Source: Pseudomonas saxonica (GTDB lineage: Bacteria > Pseudomonadota > Gammaproteobacteria > Pseudomonadales > Pseudomonadaceae). From it: a stretch of 64,000 nt of DNA. Below, one piece after another: positions 1 to 11,800 of this stretch; within the stretch, counting starts at the first letter, position 1; each line of letters opens with the position of its first letter. Below the pieces are notes generated by a model. The model did not search any database. It saw only the letters and a program-made list of their open reading frames with translations, and was not told the origin of the DNA. The stretch lies in the NCBI RefSeq assembly GCF_007858365.1, contig NZ_VFIO01000003.1:372001-436000 (forward strand), written 5' to 3'. Position numbers and translations under genes: made by a program.

Positions 1-624
1 GTCAGCTTTGTCGCCCACCCGGATATGCGGCAATTTGGTTTCTTCGAAGAAGCCATACACCCAGAACGAGTCCTTATCGATCACGGCCATTTTCGGGTCG
101 CCGACGCGGGCATAGTCGCCTTTGTGCACATTGAGGTTGGTCACGTAACCATCCACCGTCGCCACCACCTTGGTGCGCTTGAGGTCGAGTTTTGCCGCTT
201 CCAGTTGTTGCAGCGCGTGCTGGTAATCGGCAAACGCGGCACTGGCCAGGTTGCTGGCGTCATCGCGGTTTTCGCGGGAAATCACCAGATTGTCCATCTG
301 CGCCCGGCGTGAAGCGTTGACCTTGCGCATCTCCCATGTGGCTTTACGCGAGGCAACCAGCGCTTCGGCTTGTTTGACAGCAATCTCGTAATGCTCGGGG
401 TCGATTTCCAGCAGTACGTCGCCCTTTTTCACCAGCTGGTTATCTTTGACTGGCACGTTGACCACATAGCCGTTTACGTCCGCGGCCACATTGATAATGT
501 CGGCGCGCACCCGGCCATCACGGGTCCACGGGGTTTCCATGTAATGCACCCATAAGGTCCGGCCGATCCATATCGCAAGGGCCAGAACCAGCAAGGTGGC
601 AAGCAGGCTAAAGAACTTTTTCAT
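1..624 (-). CDS. HlyD-family periplasmic adaptor of an efflux pump (3' end outside window)
   Basis: Membrane-fusion subunit that would link an inner-membrane pump to an outer-membrane channel. The visible 208 residues start with MKKFFSLLA and one N-terminal membrane segment (about residues 4-22). A biotinyl-lipoyl-like strand region (VNGYVVNVPVKDNQLVKKGD), an alpha-helical hairpin rich in Ala/Glu/Arg, and the second lipoyl half (VVATVDGYVTNLNVHKGDYA) follow. The gene lies 9 bp after the DUF1656 gene, downstream of the FUSC pump gene, which is the order of the p-hydroxybenzoate efflux system AaeXAB. The C-terminus is cut by the window edge. Family assignment is firm; substrate is inference. 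Confidence 0.92.
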   Translation of the reverse strand, partial: MKKFFSLLATLLVLALAIWIGRTLWVHYMETPWTRDGRVRADIINVAADVNGYVVNVPVKDNQLVKKGDVLLEIDPEHYEIAVKQAEALVASRKATWEMRKVNASRRAQMDNLVISRENRDDASNLASAAFADYQHALQQLEAAKLDLKRTKVVATVDGYVTNLNVHKGDYARVGDPKMAVIDKDSFWVYGFFEETKLPHIRVGDKAD

Positions 625-633
625 CGATCGGTC

Positions 634-834
634 TCAACGGTAAACAAGGAGCGCCATGGCGCCAAAAAGACAAGCAAAGAGGCTCAGACGCAACAGCGCC
701 GGATGCCAGAAGAAGCGGTACAGGTCATAGCCGGAAAACAGTCGGTCAAAGCCCCAGGCCAGCACGGCCGCGATAAAAAACATCAGGGTCATGGTCGGCA
801 TGTAGACGCCATGAAAGGCGATTTCACGAGGCAT
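634..834 (-). CDS. DUF1656 small inner-membrane protein (AaeX-like)
   Basis: A 66-residue protein with two hydrophobic segments (about residues 11-25 and 44-64), typical of the DUF1656/AaeX family that sits between FUSC pump and HlyD adaptor genes. I chose the start at MPREIAFHGVYMP because AAGGAG lies just upstream; a longer frame starting upstream would be inside the pump gene. It overlaps the end of the FUSC gene by 11 bp, indicating translational coupling. No biochemical role is established; it is presumed to be a small accessory subunit of the efflux pump. Confidence 0.88.
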   Translation of the reverse strand: MPREIAFHGVYMPTMTLMFFIAAVLAWGFDRLFSGYDLYRFFWHPALLRLSLFACLFGAMALLVYR

Positions 835-3010
835 GTTCAACTCCTTGCGGCTGGGCATAAGCCGCCAGCGGTGATTGCGGGTCAAGCAGTGACGAACGTA
901 TGAAGTGAAGGTAGCTCTGCACGCGCACCAGTGCCGAAGTATCAAAGTTACGGGCAAAGGGTTCGTCGGTCGCTTGCACTCGGTTGATTGCATGATCGAC
1001 CGCTATCAGCGCACGTTCCAGGTTGCTTTCACTCGGGGCAATAAAGAGCCGAACCAGCGCCCGGCCCATGACCCGAATGGCCTGACGCCAGGGTTGAGAC
1101 TCGGCATACGCCGGGTGAACCGGCAACACAGCCTGTTCTTTACGCAACTCGATAATGGCGTGCCCCACTTCAAGCACTACAAACATCCAGCGCAGCAACG
1201 TGCGTTGCACTTGCGGATTCCCCGCGGCCAGACCGTAGGCCTGGTGCATCAGGTCACGGGTACGGCTTTCAAGGCTGGAGCTCAAGCCACGCAACTTGCC
1301 ACTGATGGCGTACACCACTTGTTCACGCAGGTCTTGCTCCAGACGGCTCCACAACCAGCGGCTGTTGGGCGGCAGAATAATCGCACCTGCCGCTGCACAG
1401 ACCAGCATCCCCAGCACCATCGCAATATAGTCGTTGATGAATTGGTACGGGTTGTAGATGGTCAGGTTGTCGGGCACCGAGCCTGATGTGAAAAAGATCA
1501 GCAAGCCCAAGCCTACGCCGACGTAATTGGCCCGTGAGGTCAGGAACGAACCCAACATGATGACGGGCGTCAGCACGACACACAGCAACGCGAAACCGTC
1601 GATATGGGGCAGCACGAAGAACATTTCAACAAAGCCGATGATCGCGCCCAGGAAAGTCCCACAGGCCATCTGAAACGACATGCGTTTGGGGTTGGGCGTG
1701 GCCGCCGACAAGCCGACCGTGGCTGCTGCGATCAGGGTCATGGTGGCGCCGCTAGGCCACGCCGTCATGACCCAATAGGTGCCCAGCACGGCCAGAATAA
1801 ACGCCGCCCGTATGCCCGACGCTGCCGCCGACCACCAGTTGGTCTGCGAAACAAAAGGCTGGTCCCAGCGTTCACGCTCATGAACGTGATCGGCCAGCGA
1901 CGCATGGGTCAACGCGTAGTTGTGCATGTCGTCCACGAAGCGGAATAACAGCTCATACGCCGTGTTGAAATCGAGGAAGTCCGAAGGGCTGGGTTCGCTT
2001 TCCAGAAACTTCACCCGCAGTGCCCGCACATGACCAGGCAAGCCGGCTTTGAACGCGCTCAGCTGTTCGGCTAAAACAGAGGCGTCTTTATCCGTCAAAG
2101 AGCGACCGGCGTAGGTGTCGAGCAACTGGGCGAGTAACTCCAGCTCCGGCTCAATGGCCTCTACCACTTGCACCACCCCGCGACTGCGCAGACGGGCGAG
2201 CAATTGGTGCAAGGCATTGAAGCGCGTGGTGATGGCCATGAATTCGCTGTTCAGACGGCTCAATCGCCCGCTACGACGACGCATATGCGGGTCTTCGAAA
2301 ACGGTCACGCTGCGCATGCCTTCCAGACCGACGCTCTCGCCGATGAAGCGCACATTCTTGGCTTCATAGTCTTCCAGCGAAGACTTGCCGCGCAGGCCTT
2401 CAGCGACAAAGCCGGCGAACACGCCAAAGCGTTTGTACAACGCGTCATGCATCGCAGCACCCGCCGTTTTAGGCAGGATGGCGGCACTCACCAGGGTTGA
2501 GCAGAGGATGCCCAGCGAGATTTCCAGCACCCTCCACACGGCCGCCATGAACGCACCGTCCGGATGCGCCAGGGCAGGCAAGCCGACCATGGCGGCGGTA
2601 TAACCGGCCAACACAAATCCGTAGGCGCGAAAGTTACGGCAACGGGCCGCACCCGCCGAGCATATACCGACCCAGATCGCCATCGCACCGAGGAACAACA
2701 CGGTGTTCTGGGCAAACAGGGCGATCAACGCAACGGTGACTGCCGAGCCGGTCAGGGTGCCTAAAAACCGGTAAAAACTTTTGGCAAAGACCTGACCGCT
2801 TTGTGGTTGCATCACGATAAACACGGTGATCATCGCGGTGCGCGGCTGTGGCAACTCAAGGCGCATGGCCAGCCACAACGTCAGAAACGCGGCTGTCAGC
2901 ACCTTGAAAATATGGACCCAGGTCACGCCGTCAGTGCGTGCCCATTCGTAAAAGCCTCGGCGCCATTCCAGGGAATGCAACCAGCGTACCGGGGCGGGTA
3001 AATGGTTCAT
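824..3010 (-). CDS. FUSC-family aromatic acid exporter (AaeB-like)
   Basis: A 728-residue inner-membrane transporter of the fusaric acid resistance/aromatic acid exporter family. It has the family layout: an N-terminal block of hydrophobic helices (about residues 30-185), a soluble domain (about 190-370), a second membrane block (about 385-530), and a C-terminal cytoplasmic domain. With the adaptor and outer-membrane lipoprotein genes it should make a tripartite pump for weak aromatic acids or related toxic compounds. It starts 36 bp after the outer-membrane gene and overlaps the DUF1656 gene. Function of the family is known; the exact substrate cannot be read from sequence. Confidence 0.93.
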   Translation of the reverse strand: MNHLPAPVRWLHSLEWRRGFYEWARTDGVTWVHIFKVLTAAFLTLWLAMRLELPQPRTAMITVFIVMQPQSGQVFAKSFYRFLGTLTGSAVTVALIALFAQNTVLFLGAMAIWVGICSAGAARCRNFRAYGFVLAGYTAAMVGLPALAHPDGAFMAAVWRVLEISLGILCSTLVSAAILPKTAGAAMHDALYKRFGVFAGFVAEGLRGKSSLEDYEAKNVRFIGESVGLEGMRSVTVFEDPHMRRRSGRLSRLNSEFMAITTRFNALHQLLARLRSRGVVQVVEAIEPELELLAQLLDTYAGRSLTDKDASVLAEQLSAFKAGLPGHVRALRVKFLESEPSPSDFLDFNTAYELLFRFVDDMHNYALTHASLADHVHERERWDQPFVSQTNWWSAAASGIRAAFILAVLGTYWVMTAWPSGATMTLIAAATVGLSAATPNPKRMSFQMACGTFLGAIIGFVEMFFVLPHIDGFALLCVVLTPVIMLGSFLTSRANYVGVGLGLLIFFTSGSVPDNLTIYNPYQFINDYIAMVLGMLVCAAAGAIILPPNSRWLWSRLEQDLREQVVYAISGKLRGLSSSLESRTRDLMHQAYGLAAGNPQVQRTLLRWMFVVLEVGHAIIELRKEQAVLPVHPAYAESQPWRQAIRVMGRALVRLFIAPSESNLERALIAVDHAINRVQATDEPFARNFDTSALVRVQSYLHFIRSSLLDPQSPLAAYAQPQGVEHAS

Positions 3011-3046
3011 CTACAGGCTCTCAAAATTAGCCATCAGGGTTGAATA

Positions 3047-4558
3047 TCAGCGACTGAACATCTTCATGATTGCCGGTGGTTTGTCGGGCGCGTAACGATC
3101 GGCTTTTGGCACATCGTTACCGGCGCCAAGACCACCACCCAATGCCGTCACCAGCTCGGCATGGGCACTCAAGCGCGAGGCTTCGACCACTTGCTGAACC
3201 TGCTGCTGCTGGAACAACAGGGTTTGCGCATTGAGCACGTTGAGGTAGTCGGTCAAGCCCCGTTGGTAAGCGACCATGGCGATGTCATAGGTTTTCTGCG
3301 CGGCTTCAACCGACTCACGGGCAAACACTTGCTGTTTGTCCATGGACTCACGCTTGATCAACTGATCAGAAATCCCTTTAAGCGCATTGACCAGCGTCTG
3401 GTTGTACTTGGCCACGGCCATGTCATAACCACTGGAGGCAACACCCAGTTCGGAGCGTAGACGACCTCCGTCGAAAATGGGCAGCGAGATCGCAGGGCCA
3501 ACGTTGTAGGTGAGCTTTTTAGCAGCCAGGAACTCCAGCGCCCCGCCACCTGTGGCCACAAAACCCAAGCTGGCCATCAAATTGACGTTAGGGTAAAAAC
3601 CGGCGTGAGCAACGTCAATACCCCGTGCCTGTGCGGCCACTTCCCAACGACTGGCAACCACATCGGGGCGTTGGCCCAGCAATTCAACCGGCAGGTTGGA
3701 AGGCAATTTAAGGGCGGTGCCCAGCATCAGTGTCGGGCGTTTGAGGCGTGCGCCTTCGCCCGGACCTTTACCCGCCAACGCTGATAACTGATTGCGCGTC
3801 AGGGCAATTTCTTCTTCCTGAGCGTCGATCTTGCGATGAATTTCGGGCAGTGGCGCTTGCGCCTGACTGACTTCGAAATACGTACCGATACCGCCATCCA
3901 GACGTTTTTGCGCCAGATCGAGAATCTGCTCTTGCTGATGCAAGGTCGACTCGATGATGTCGAGCTGGGCATAGTGCAGCGACAACTGGATGTAGGCGTG
4001 AATCACGTTGTTCTGCAATTCGAGCTGAGCCTGACGGGCTTCGGCAGCCGTCATGTGCGCCATGTCCACGGCTTTCTCTGTGGTGTTGCTGTCAAGGCCC
4101 CACAGGTCGAGGGAATAACTGAAGCCCAATGAGGCGGCGTTATCCCACGTAGTGGTCTTGTCCAGATCGCCGGGGCCATAGAAATTGTCCGAAGGCCATC
4201 TGTGACGTTTAAGAGCAGTTTCGCCGTTGACCTGCACAGACTCGGCCGATTCAGCTACACCCGCCATTGCTTTGGCCTGACGCACGCGCGCAGCGGCCAT
4301 GGCCATGGTTGGGCTGCCCTGCACGGCCATGTTGATCCACTCATTGAGTTGTGGATCGCCATAGGCATTCCACCACTGGGCTTTGGGCCAATGTGCGTCT
4401 TGCGTGGCGTTTTGAATCGCCTCGTCGGTAGCTAAAGCATTGGGTGCGAGCATTGTGCCTTTGGGGCCGATGCCACCGAAACCGATGCAACCATTTAATG
4501 CTAACGATAAAGCCAAAACACTCAGTGTTTTAAGCTCCCTGCTCATGCGACGTGGCAC
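3047..4558 (-). CDS. NodT-family outer-membrane efflux lipoprotein
   Basis: Outer-membrane channel of a tripartite efflux pump (OprM/NodT family), about 500 residues. The N-terminus has a lipoprotein signal with lipobox LNGC, so Cys23 in this numbering should be lipidated. Two OEP repeats follow (about residues 70-260 and 280-470), with the usual coiled-coil Ala/Gln/Leu-rich helices. The start given is GTG with AGGA about 10 bp upstream; an in-frame ATG at 4546 (MSRELK) is the alternative and leaves the signal peptide intact. It is the first gene of the four-gene efflux operon and faces the LysR gene. Confidence 0.92.
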   Translation of the reverse strand: MPRRMSRELKTLSVLALSLALNGCIGFGGIGPKGTMLAPNALATDEAIQNATQDAHWPKAQWWNAYGDPQLNEWINMAVQGSPTMAMAAARVRQAKAMAGVAESAESVQVNGETALKRHRWPSDNFYGPGDLDKTTTWDNAASLGFSYSLDLWGLDSNTTEKAVDMAHMTAAEARQAQLELQNNVIHAYIQLSLHYAQLDIIESTLHQQEQILDLAQKRLDGGIGTYFEVSQAQAPLPEIHRKIDAQEEEIALTRNQLSALAGKGPGEGARLKRPTLMLGTALKLPSNLPVELLGQRPDVVASRWEVAAQARGIDVAHAGFYPNVNLMASLGFVATGGGALEFLAAKKLTYNVGPAISLPIFDGGRLRSELGVASSGYDMAVAKYNQTLVNALKGISDQLIKRESMDKQQVFARESVEAAQKTYDIAMVAYQRGLTDYLNVLNAQTLLFQQQQVQQVVEASRLSAHAELVTALGGGLGAGNDVPKADRYAPDKPPAIMKMFSR

Positions 4559-4781
4559 TGCTGCTGATTCCTGAAAAGGAGGGGGGGGTAAGTAATGAAG
4601 GAGACTAGTTTAGGACGTGGTTATCACAACGATAAGCTGGCAAAACGGTGAATCTTTATTACCGTTACTGGGATAATCCGTTAGTCGAATGTAAACCTGT
4701 CGGTAATGCTTGAAACTTCGTGTCACAATTTGACGCTGTGTAACTGGTTGCTGTCCCCTTTTAGCCCCTTGAGAGCACTTC

Positions 4782-5714
4782 ATGGACACTTTGCAAAACA
4801 TGCGCGCCTTCAGTTGCGTGGCCGAAGCCGGAAGTTTCACGGCGGCGGCGGCGATGCTGGACACCACTACCGCTAACGTATCGCGCGCGGTCTCCAACCT
4901 TGAGGCCCACCTGCAAACCCGCCTGCTCAACCGCACCACCCGGCGCATCGCCCTGACCGAAGCCGGTAAACGTTATTTGTTGCGTTGCGAGCAAATTCTG
5001 GCCTATGTCGAAGAAGCAGAAGCTGAGGCGAGTGATGCTCACTCACGCCCTGCTGGCCAACTCAAAGTGCATACCATGACCGGCATCGGTCAGCACTTTG
5101 TGATCGACGCTATTGCCCGCTACCGCAAAACCCACCCCGATGTGACCTTTGACCTGACGCTGGCCAACCGTGTACCGGATTTGCTCAACGAGGGTTACGA
5201 CGTGTCCATCGTGCTGGCCAGCGAGTTGCCGGACTCGGGGTTTGTCTCCCAGCGCCTGGGCATTACGTACAGCATCGTCTGTGCCTCCCCGGGCTACGTA
5301 AAAGCCAACGGCACCGCGGACAAACCCAGCGACCTGCTCAACCATGCCTGTTTGCGTCTGGTCAGTCCGGTGATTGCGCTGGACAAGTGGGTGTTTGAAG
5401 GCCCCGAAGGTCAGGAAATGGTGCTGATCAATTCTTCGCCGTTTCTGGTCAACTCGGCCGATGCGATGAAAACGGCGATCACCAGCGGCATGGGCGTGGG
5501 CGTGTTGCCGGTGTACGCGGCGATTGATGGCCTGCGCAACGGCACATTGGTGCGCATGCTGCCCAAGTACCGCTCGCAAGAACTGAACCTGTATGCCATT
5601 TACCCGTCTCGTCAGTATCTGGATGCGAAGATCAAAACCTGGGTCGAATACCTGAAAGGGTCACTGCCTGAAATCTTGGCTGCGCACCAGACAGAACTGG
5701 CGGCGTATAGCTAA
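4782..5714 (+). CDS. LysR-family transcriptional regulator of the efflux operon
   Basis: A 310-residue LysR-type regulator. The N-terminal winged helix-turn-helix (about residues 1-60) reads FSCVAEAGSFTAAAAMLDTT, followed by the periplasmic-binding-like effector domain (about 90-300). It is divergent from the efflux operon with a 223-bp intergenic region, the same arrangement as aaeR and aaeXAB in enterobacteria. The expected role is activation of the pump in response to an aromatic acid. The regulator family is certain; the target is inferred from position. Confidence 0.9.
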   Translation: MDTLQNMRAFSCVAEAGSFTAAAAMLDTTTANVSRAVSNLEAHLQTRLLNRTTRRIALTEAGKRYLLRCEQILAYVEEAEAEASDAHSRPAGQLKVHTMTGIGQHFVIDAIARYRKTHPDVTFDLTLANRVPDLLNEGYDVSIVLASELPDSGFVSQRLGITYSIVCASPGYVKANGTADKPSDLLNHACLRLVSPVIALDKWVFEGPEGQEMVLINSSPFLVNSADAMKTAITSGMGVGVLPVYAAIDGLRNGTLVRMLPKYRSQELNLYAIYPSRQYLDAKIKTWVEYLKGSLPEILAAHQTELAAYS

Positions 5715-5776
5715 AGGCCGGGGATGACACTCCAGGGCAGCCGGATTCCCGCAGCTCTGGAAGAGCACGTCAGGGT

Positions 5777-5799
5777 GGCGCCTGGATCACACAGGCGCC
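5777..5799. terminator. Hairpin between convergent genes
   Basis: A perfect 8-bp stem, GGCGCCTG with CAGGCGCC, around a 7-nt loop lies between the ends of the LysR gene and the giant NEL-ligase gene. There is no long T-run on either side, so intrinsic termination would be weak. Position between converging genes supports a shared transcription end. Confidence 0.35.
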
Positions 5800-5804
5800 T
5801 GCCT

Positions 5805-8800
5805 TCAATTGCTGCTCAGCCTGGCCAATGCGGCAAGGGTCAGTGTGTTCTGTAACGTCTGAATTTTTTTGTCGTAGCGTTCAACGTCGTAGACATCGCT
5901 GCCGTCAACGACTTGATGGTTCTCGCTATACACCGCATCAAATTGATCCGCGTAACGCCCCCTCAGAAACTCATCCCAAAATGGATCGCGAGTCATGTGG
6001 TCCAACATCAACTCACCATTGTCCATGGCCAAAATGGCAACCTTGGCTCGCTCAATCTCATCAGGCTCCACGTGGCCAAGCGCTGGAAACATCATTTTTT
6101 TGGGTTGAGCGGGCAGCGCCAGCGCATCAGCCAGTGCCAGTCTGTAAGTGAGCCCAATTTCGAGTACATCCACTGCGCCCCCTCGCTTGCGGCCCTCTTC
6201 GACAGCAATGTTATCCAAGACTTTTAAACGAAATTGCCCCCTGATAAGGCGCGCCAGACTCAATTCAGCGCGATCAGGATCATCGTCCGCCAGGGCTCTG
6301 GACACCTGTACCTGAATTTCCAACTGGCTAAAGCGCACGGCGATCGAATCGCAGCACAACGTAGGCTTTGAAGCCTGAGCGAACACCAAGCTGCGTACAC
6401 GTTCATCCTCAGCGATCGCTTCAAGTGTTTGTTGAACACGGCTTACCAAATCTTGAGGGGCATTGCCGAAATCAGCTGTTGTTTGCAGTGCTTCGATCAA
6501 CTTGAAAAAGCGTTCGGCACGGGGGTCCTGACGAAGCATTTGGCATTGTTTAAACATGGCCTGCCTCTCATCCGGCTCAAGTCCTTCGAGCCACACCCCA
6601 TCGTTAAACGCCTGCAACGGTGGATGATTGGCCTCAAGATGCAGCCCAAAATCAATACCGGTGCGCATCTGATAAACCTGCAGTTGCTGGATGCCGGCAG
6701 GCGCCAGTTCGTTACCCGCAAGGGACGTGCCTCTGTTGAGGGTGAGCGAGCCATTCAAGACCTCTTGCGGCACCGTGAGGATGTTGTTATCGCTTAAATC
6801 CAAGTGGCTCAGGTTGTTCAATTGCATAACGCCCAACGGCCAGATAATGGCTTGTGTACGGGACAGGTTTAACTCTCGCAGCTCGGTGAGCGTCGTGACA
6901 TTGAATCGCCCCGTCAACAGACAACCACTTAGATTCAAGGACTGTAAATGAACCAGCCCAGCCACCTTGGCTTGATCCTCTTGAGATAGACGCAGCCCAT
7001 TATTTGAAAGTGAAAGCTCCTTGAGATTTGACAGTGCACCTATGGCCTCTGGAAAGCGCGCGAGCCTGCTGTCATCTATTTTCAAGGACGTCAAAGACAC
7101 AAAGCTGCGTATGAACTGATTGATATTGGATTCGACTCCAAACGCCATGCCAGCGCCGACTCTTAGTCCCGTCATGTGCAATTCACGGATATGAGAAAAG
7201 TCGGCACTCAGTACGGGCAAGGTACTGACACGCCAATTTTGAAGCACCAACTTATAGCCCAGTACTGCTCCTCTGGAATCCGTGACCGCAGGTATTTCTT
7301 TGCGCCACGCCTTAGTCAGAGCCAAGCTCAAATCATGCTTGTGGTATTGCGCCCCCACATCGAAGGTGTCGACGTCTGGCCTTTGCTCAACCCACGTATT
7401 GAGTTGGTGCACGAGCGTGCGGGCTTCACCTTCAAGCCGGGCAAGCTCCTGGTCAATATTGAGCCCACTCGTTCGCATGCGTAGGATGGCTCGCGTTGAT
7501 TCCCCATTAACACTGGCGGGGTATATCTTTTCATAGCGTTGGCGCAACTCACTGTCTGCAAAAAATTGATCCGTTGCAGAACCGCGACCGCTTAGTGAGT
7601 AACCAATACGACCGTCTGCCAATCGTTTGGGGGGCGAAAACCAGGGCCGGTTCACGACGACGCCCAACACGCCAAAATAGGCGTCTCGGCTTTCGACGGC
7701 TCTTAACGTCAACTGTTCCTTGAGCAAAGCCTCGCCGCCAGGGTAATTGAACTTCAACACGCTCCGCTGGCGTTCTGAAAGTGTGGCCCACAAGAGGGTG
7801 AAAATATCGCGCCCCTGAGCAGTGCCACCGTTGGCGCGTGGCGAGATAGCTTTCCAGCCCGTCGCTGTTTTCAACAAGCTCAATTGGACTGGAGCCTTTT
7901 CGCCCCCCAGCCGACAGATCAACGCACCGGAAAGACTGTTTTCACGCACTTCAATGCACATTTCCTCAGGCCAATCCGGTTGTTGCCCAAGACTGTGAAA
8001 CAGCAATTTCACACTGTCGTTGTTTTGCAGCGCCGGAAAATAAAAACCCTCCAGTGCCCGGTTCATTCGTATGTGGCGTACATACCAGCGCGCCTCCTCG
8101 GCCAACCTTAAAGGAATACGCCCCTCGGCCAATTGGTCCGTTTCAAGCTGATTGGCTGCGTTAATCAAATCTTCTGCGATATAAGTCGGAAGGCTTGGAA
8201 ATACCCGTCTAATTAAACTCAACGCAGGGGTGGCCATGTGCTCAGAGACCTGAAGCATCAGATCAAATAAAGCAGGGGTCATGACATTATTGGCGTGGCT
8301 CAAATGATGAAAGAGCACATGCGCATAGTTCAAATGCTCCGCACGATGAGTCAGCATTTCAGCCAGGGTGTCGCCGGGCGCAACTACACGACGCAACGCG
8401 TGAAGTTGAGTGGTGGTTAAAGGCGCGGTGATTCGGGAGCGATCAGGCTCATCAAATGACAGCATCAGTTCGCTCACAACCCCCAGGTCACTGTCGGTTG
8501 TGCATTTTAAAAGGAAGTTTTCAAGCCGCTGAACATGCGCGAAACGGCGCATGGTATCGATCAAGAGGGGCGGCGGTGGTTCTTGGTTGACATGCACCCT
8601 TCTTATGATGTCCTCGGTGATGCCACTGACGTTCATGATGGCGTCGATTTGCTCGCTGTTAAACCGGCCCTCGGCTTGGCCCAACCGTCTGAACAATTGA
8701 TGACCTTGCCATTCTAGAGGCCTTTCATATTCATGCCTCCAAGCGCCAGCCCCATTGCCATAGACCAAAACAGGCACACTTGAAAACAGGGTGGGATGCA

Positions 8801-11800
8801 CAATCCTGTTAGTGAACGAGCGATCAAAAGACTCGACTTCATACACGTGCCCTTCCAATACGAGGCAAGGGGTCGCCTCGATGTTGTAAATACCCGCGGT
8901 ATTTCTAAACTCTTCCCCGGTCCACGTTAATGTCGGATGTGCATAGCTTTCTATCTGGGGGTTGGCCATGGCGAATCGGCCATCAGGCGCCCGATACTGC
9001 ACGAGTTCGTCCCCCACTATTTTTCTCCAGTCAGAGGCACGGTACTCAAGTAAACGGGACAGGCTGCCAGCTCGCGGCAAAGCCTGTAGTTCTAGCCGGA
9101 GGGCGTTAAAGAAGCTATCTGCGCCACGGTCAGGGAGTGAAGATGCCTGTTTGTTATAAGCGCTATAAACCCCATGTCCGTGATCCAGCAAGAGCACCTG
9201 TTGACTGGAATATTGATAGACCGCCAGGGTGCCCTCTGTGTTGTGTTCCACTGAATGGATCACTAAATCAAGACCCCACTCGCGCTTGATGAGGGCCGTC
9301 ATCATTGCCCGAAACCACCCATCGGCATCGGCATTGAAGGCACGGGGAAAATAGATAGCATCCAGTAAACGCTCACGACGCACCCATGTTTTGACACGGT
9401 GTATGGCGTCGTACAAGTCTTCGGGTATCAAACGAGAATATGGGCTCGAGCGGGATGCGGCAGAATTGATCAGCAGGTGTTGATAGTGCTGCAACTGTGG
9501 ATAGTCACTCACTAACTGGGCACAACGTGCCTGTGACAATTCGGGATGGAATGTGCGCAATGAACTGACCAGCGCTGAAGAAGGGATGAGCGGGTTAAGT
9601 TGCAGCGGATAATAAACGCGCTCCAGCAGGCCCTGCACAGCAGGGTCTTGACGGACTCGATCGCTGCTCAGCGTCAGGCTATTGAATACGCTCTGCTTAT
9701 TGAGCCGCAGCCGCAGCAACAGCATCTGGGCCAGTAACGTTTCATCCAGTGATTCAAGGCGCCTGTCTGGAGGGGGCAGCGGCAACACGTCTACGATTTG
9801 CGACAAAATTGACCCAGGAAAAGGCTCGAACAGTACAGTGGCGTTCAGTACCAGCTCACCATCGTCCAGGCGCTTGAGGTCTATCGAGCGAGCCAGCCCT
9901 TCCAGACTCATGCCTTTGCCATAGACCTCACTCAGTCTTCCCCGCTCATCGAACACCTTCAATGCCATGTCTGCTGGCCAGTGCTCTATTTGGGTCAACA
10001 GTGCCAATACAGGGCGGTCTAGCTCTACAAGGGTTTGCGGGTGCTGGGCTAACCCCTCAATCATGCGTTCAATTCGCTTGTCGGCCATATAGCGCGTGAC
10101 CGCGTCAATCAATGCCCCCTCTGGTACGTCGCCAGACCAGACCCGCTCCAAACTTCGACGGCTCACAGCACTGATGTTGAGTATTGGCCGGGCTTCAACT
10201 TCGGTTAAACCAGGGAGCATTCGGCAGAGCAGTTGCTGATCGTTCAGGGTGGGACTGTCATCAACACTTAAATGCCAATGACGCGTTACCGGATCAAACT
10301 CAACTGGCGGTTGATAAACAGTGGCATCGGCGTGCATGAGGAAGCGTTTACCGCCTTCTTCACGAGCATGAACTTCGACAACATACTGGCGGCCATCTTT
10401 ATCCAGCACGACATAGTCGCGGTTTTCAAAGCGATAGATCCCGTGGGCATCCCCCTCAAGCTTCTCTATTAATTGTGGGGCAGCCAGTACATAGCCAGCC
10501 AGGTCTGTGTGCCAAAACTCGGCTTGGCCACTGGGGCGAATAATCTTTCGCGGGTTTCCAATGCGATTCAGCGCCTTCATATGCCGGGCAAGGGCGATTT
10601 TGCCCAACTGAGTATGCAGCGGCACACTGAGCACCATGTCCAGCACATCAGTGAGGGTTTGCAGTATCTCGGTACTGTCATCCTGAGCAGCCTGCTCCAG
10701 ACCCCGGATCAAACCTTGGGCCGTCACGCCAAGAAATAAATAGCGAACCGTACGGGTTAAACCTTTGAGTGCTCCCGGAACGGGCGTTAATAGAACGCCC
10801 AGGGTTTCTTCGAAAAAAGTCAGCAGTGCATTCGTCAGCTCCTCCAGATCCACATCCGATTTTTCGACAGCCAGCTGCCCCAGACGATTGGAATAGAGAC
10901 CTGATTGATGCTCATACAAATCGCTCGCCAGAGATCGTCCGATCGTCCATGTTCGAAAGCCCAGTTCTTTAAGCGGTTGGCGTTTATTGACCATTTGTAC
11001 AACATCATAGAGCCACTCAGCTGCCGGAGTCAGATTGGCCGGGCGGGTAGGAACACGGGTGATTTGAGTGATTTTACGCAGTGCCAACGGTGTTAACTGA
11101 CGATCAAACCATGACAACTCTTTGCGGGTCTGAGCACTGAGATACTGCGCTTTAAACTCATCCTGCAATTGACGCTCTGACGTTTGAAAACGTAATTCGC
11201 CCCCTGGGCGCCCCGGAAAAAAACTGTAAAGTGCCCCGCTCTCCACGTCCTCTATTTGATACAACGGCATATTGATATGGTGCGCCGTACTTTCTCGGTC
11301 GGGCGAATGAGGCCTTGCCATTGAAAACCCCGACTGCGGGTTAAACCCACTGCCTGATAGCAATTCAAGGGGGGTGAATTCCATGGTCATAATGACTTTT
11401 TTTATTTTCAAGGCTGACCGAGCCTGGTCTAACTCCCTGGAAAGTTTAATCAGCTTTTCTTTTATCGCGGGGGTGTGACTCGACGTTCTATACAGCTCCA
11501 TCACACTGAAGCGCAGGTGCGATTTAATACTGTGGCGCATGCATGTCTTGAGCGCACCCTCCTCGGATAAAGCGGTGACCAGATCATTCTTTAACCGCGC
11601 CCCAAGATTTAACGAACGGGCGATATCAACGAACGCGGTGACGTCTATCAAGGTAGTGCGATCAATACTTTCAGGGGTTCGGCTCTGCCGGAAATTCCCA
11701 CCGGGCCGGTTATTGATGAAACTTGCACTGACCTGGCTACCGCTGCGAAAGCTTGCGAAATAAGCGAGAAATCCAAAGTTCATGCAGGCTGCCTGCCACA

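Noticed and set aside
1323..1583. Long frames inside known genes, such as those antisense to the FUSC pump, hmgA and murA
   Set aside because: They are out-of-frame shadows with unlikely composition (many Arg, Ser, Cys, Trp) and no ribosome-binding sites.
4594..4650. 18-codon ORF on the plus strand after a strong AAGGAGG-like sequence
   Set aside because: The SD-like sequence is part of the G tract and the peptide has no recognisable feature; chance is likelier than a leader peptide.
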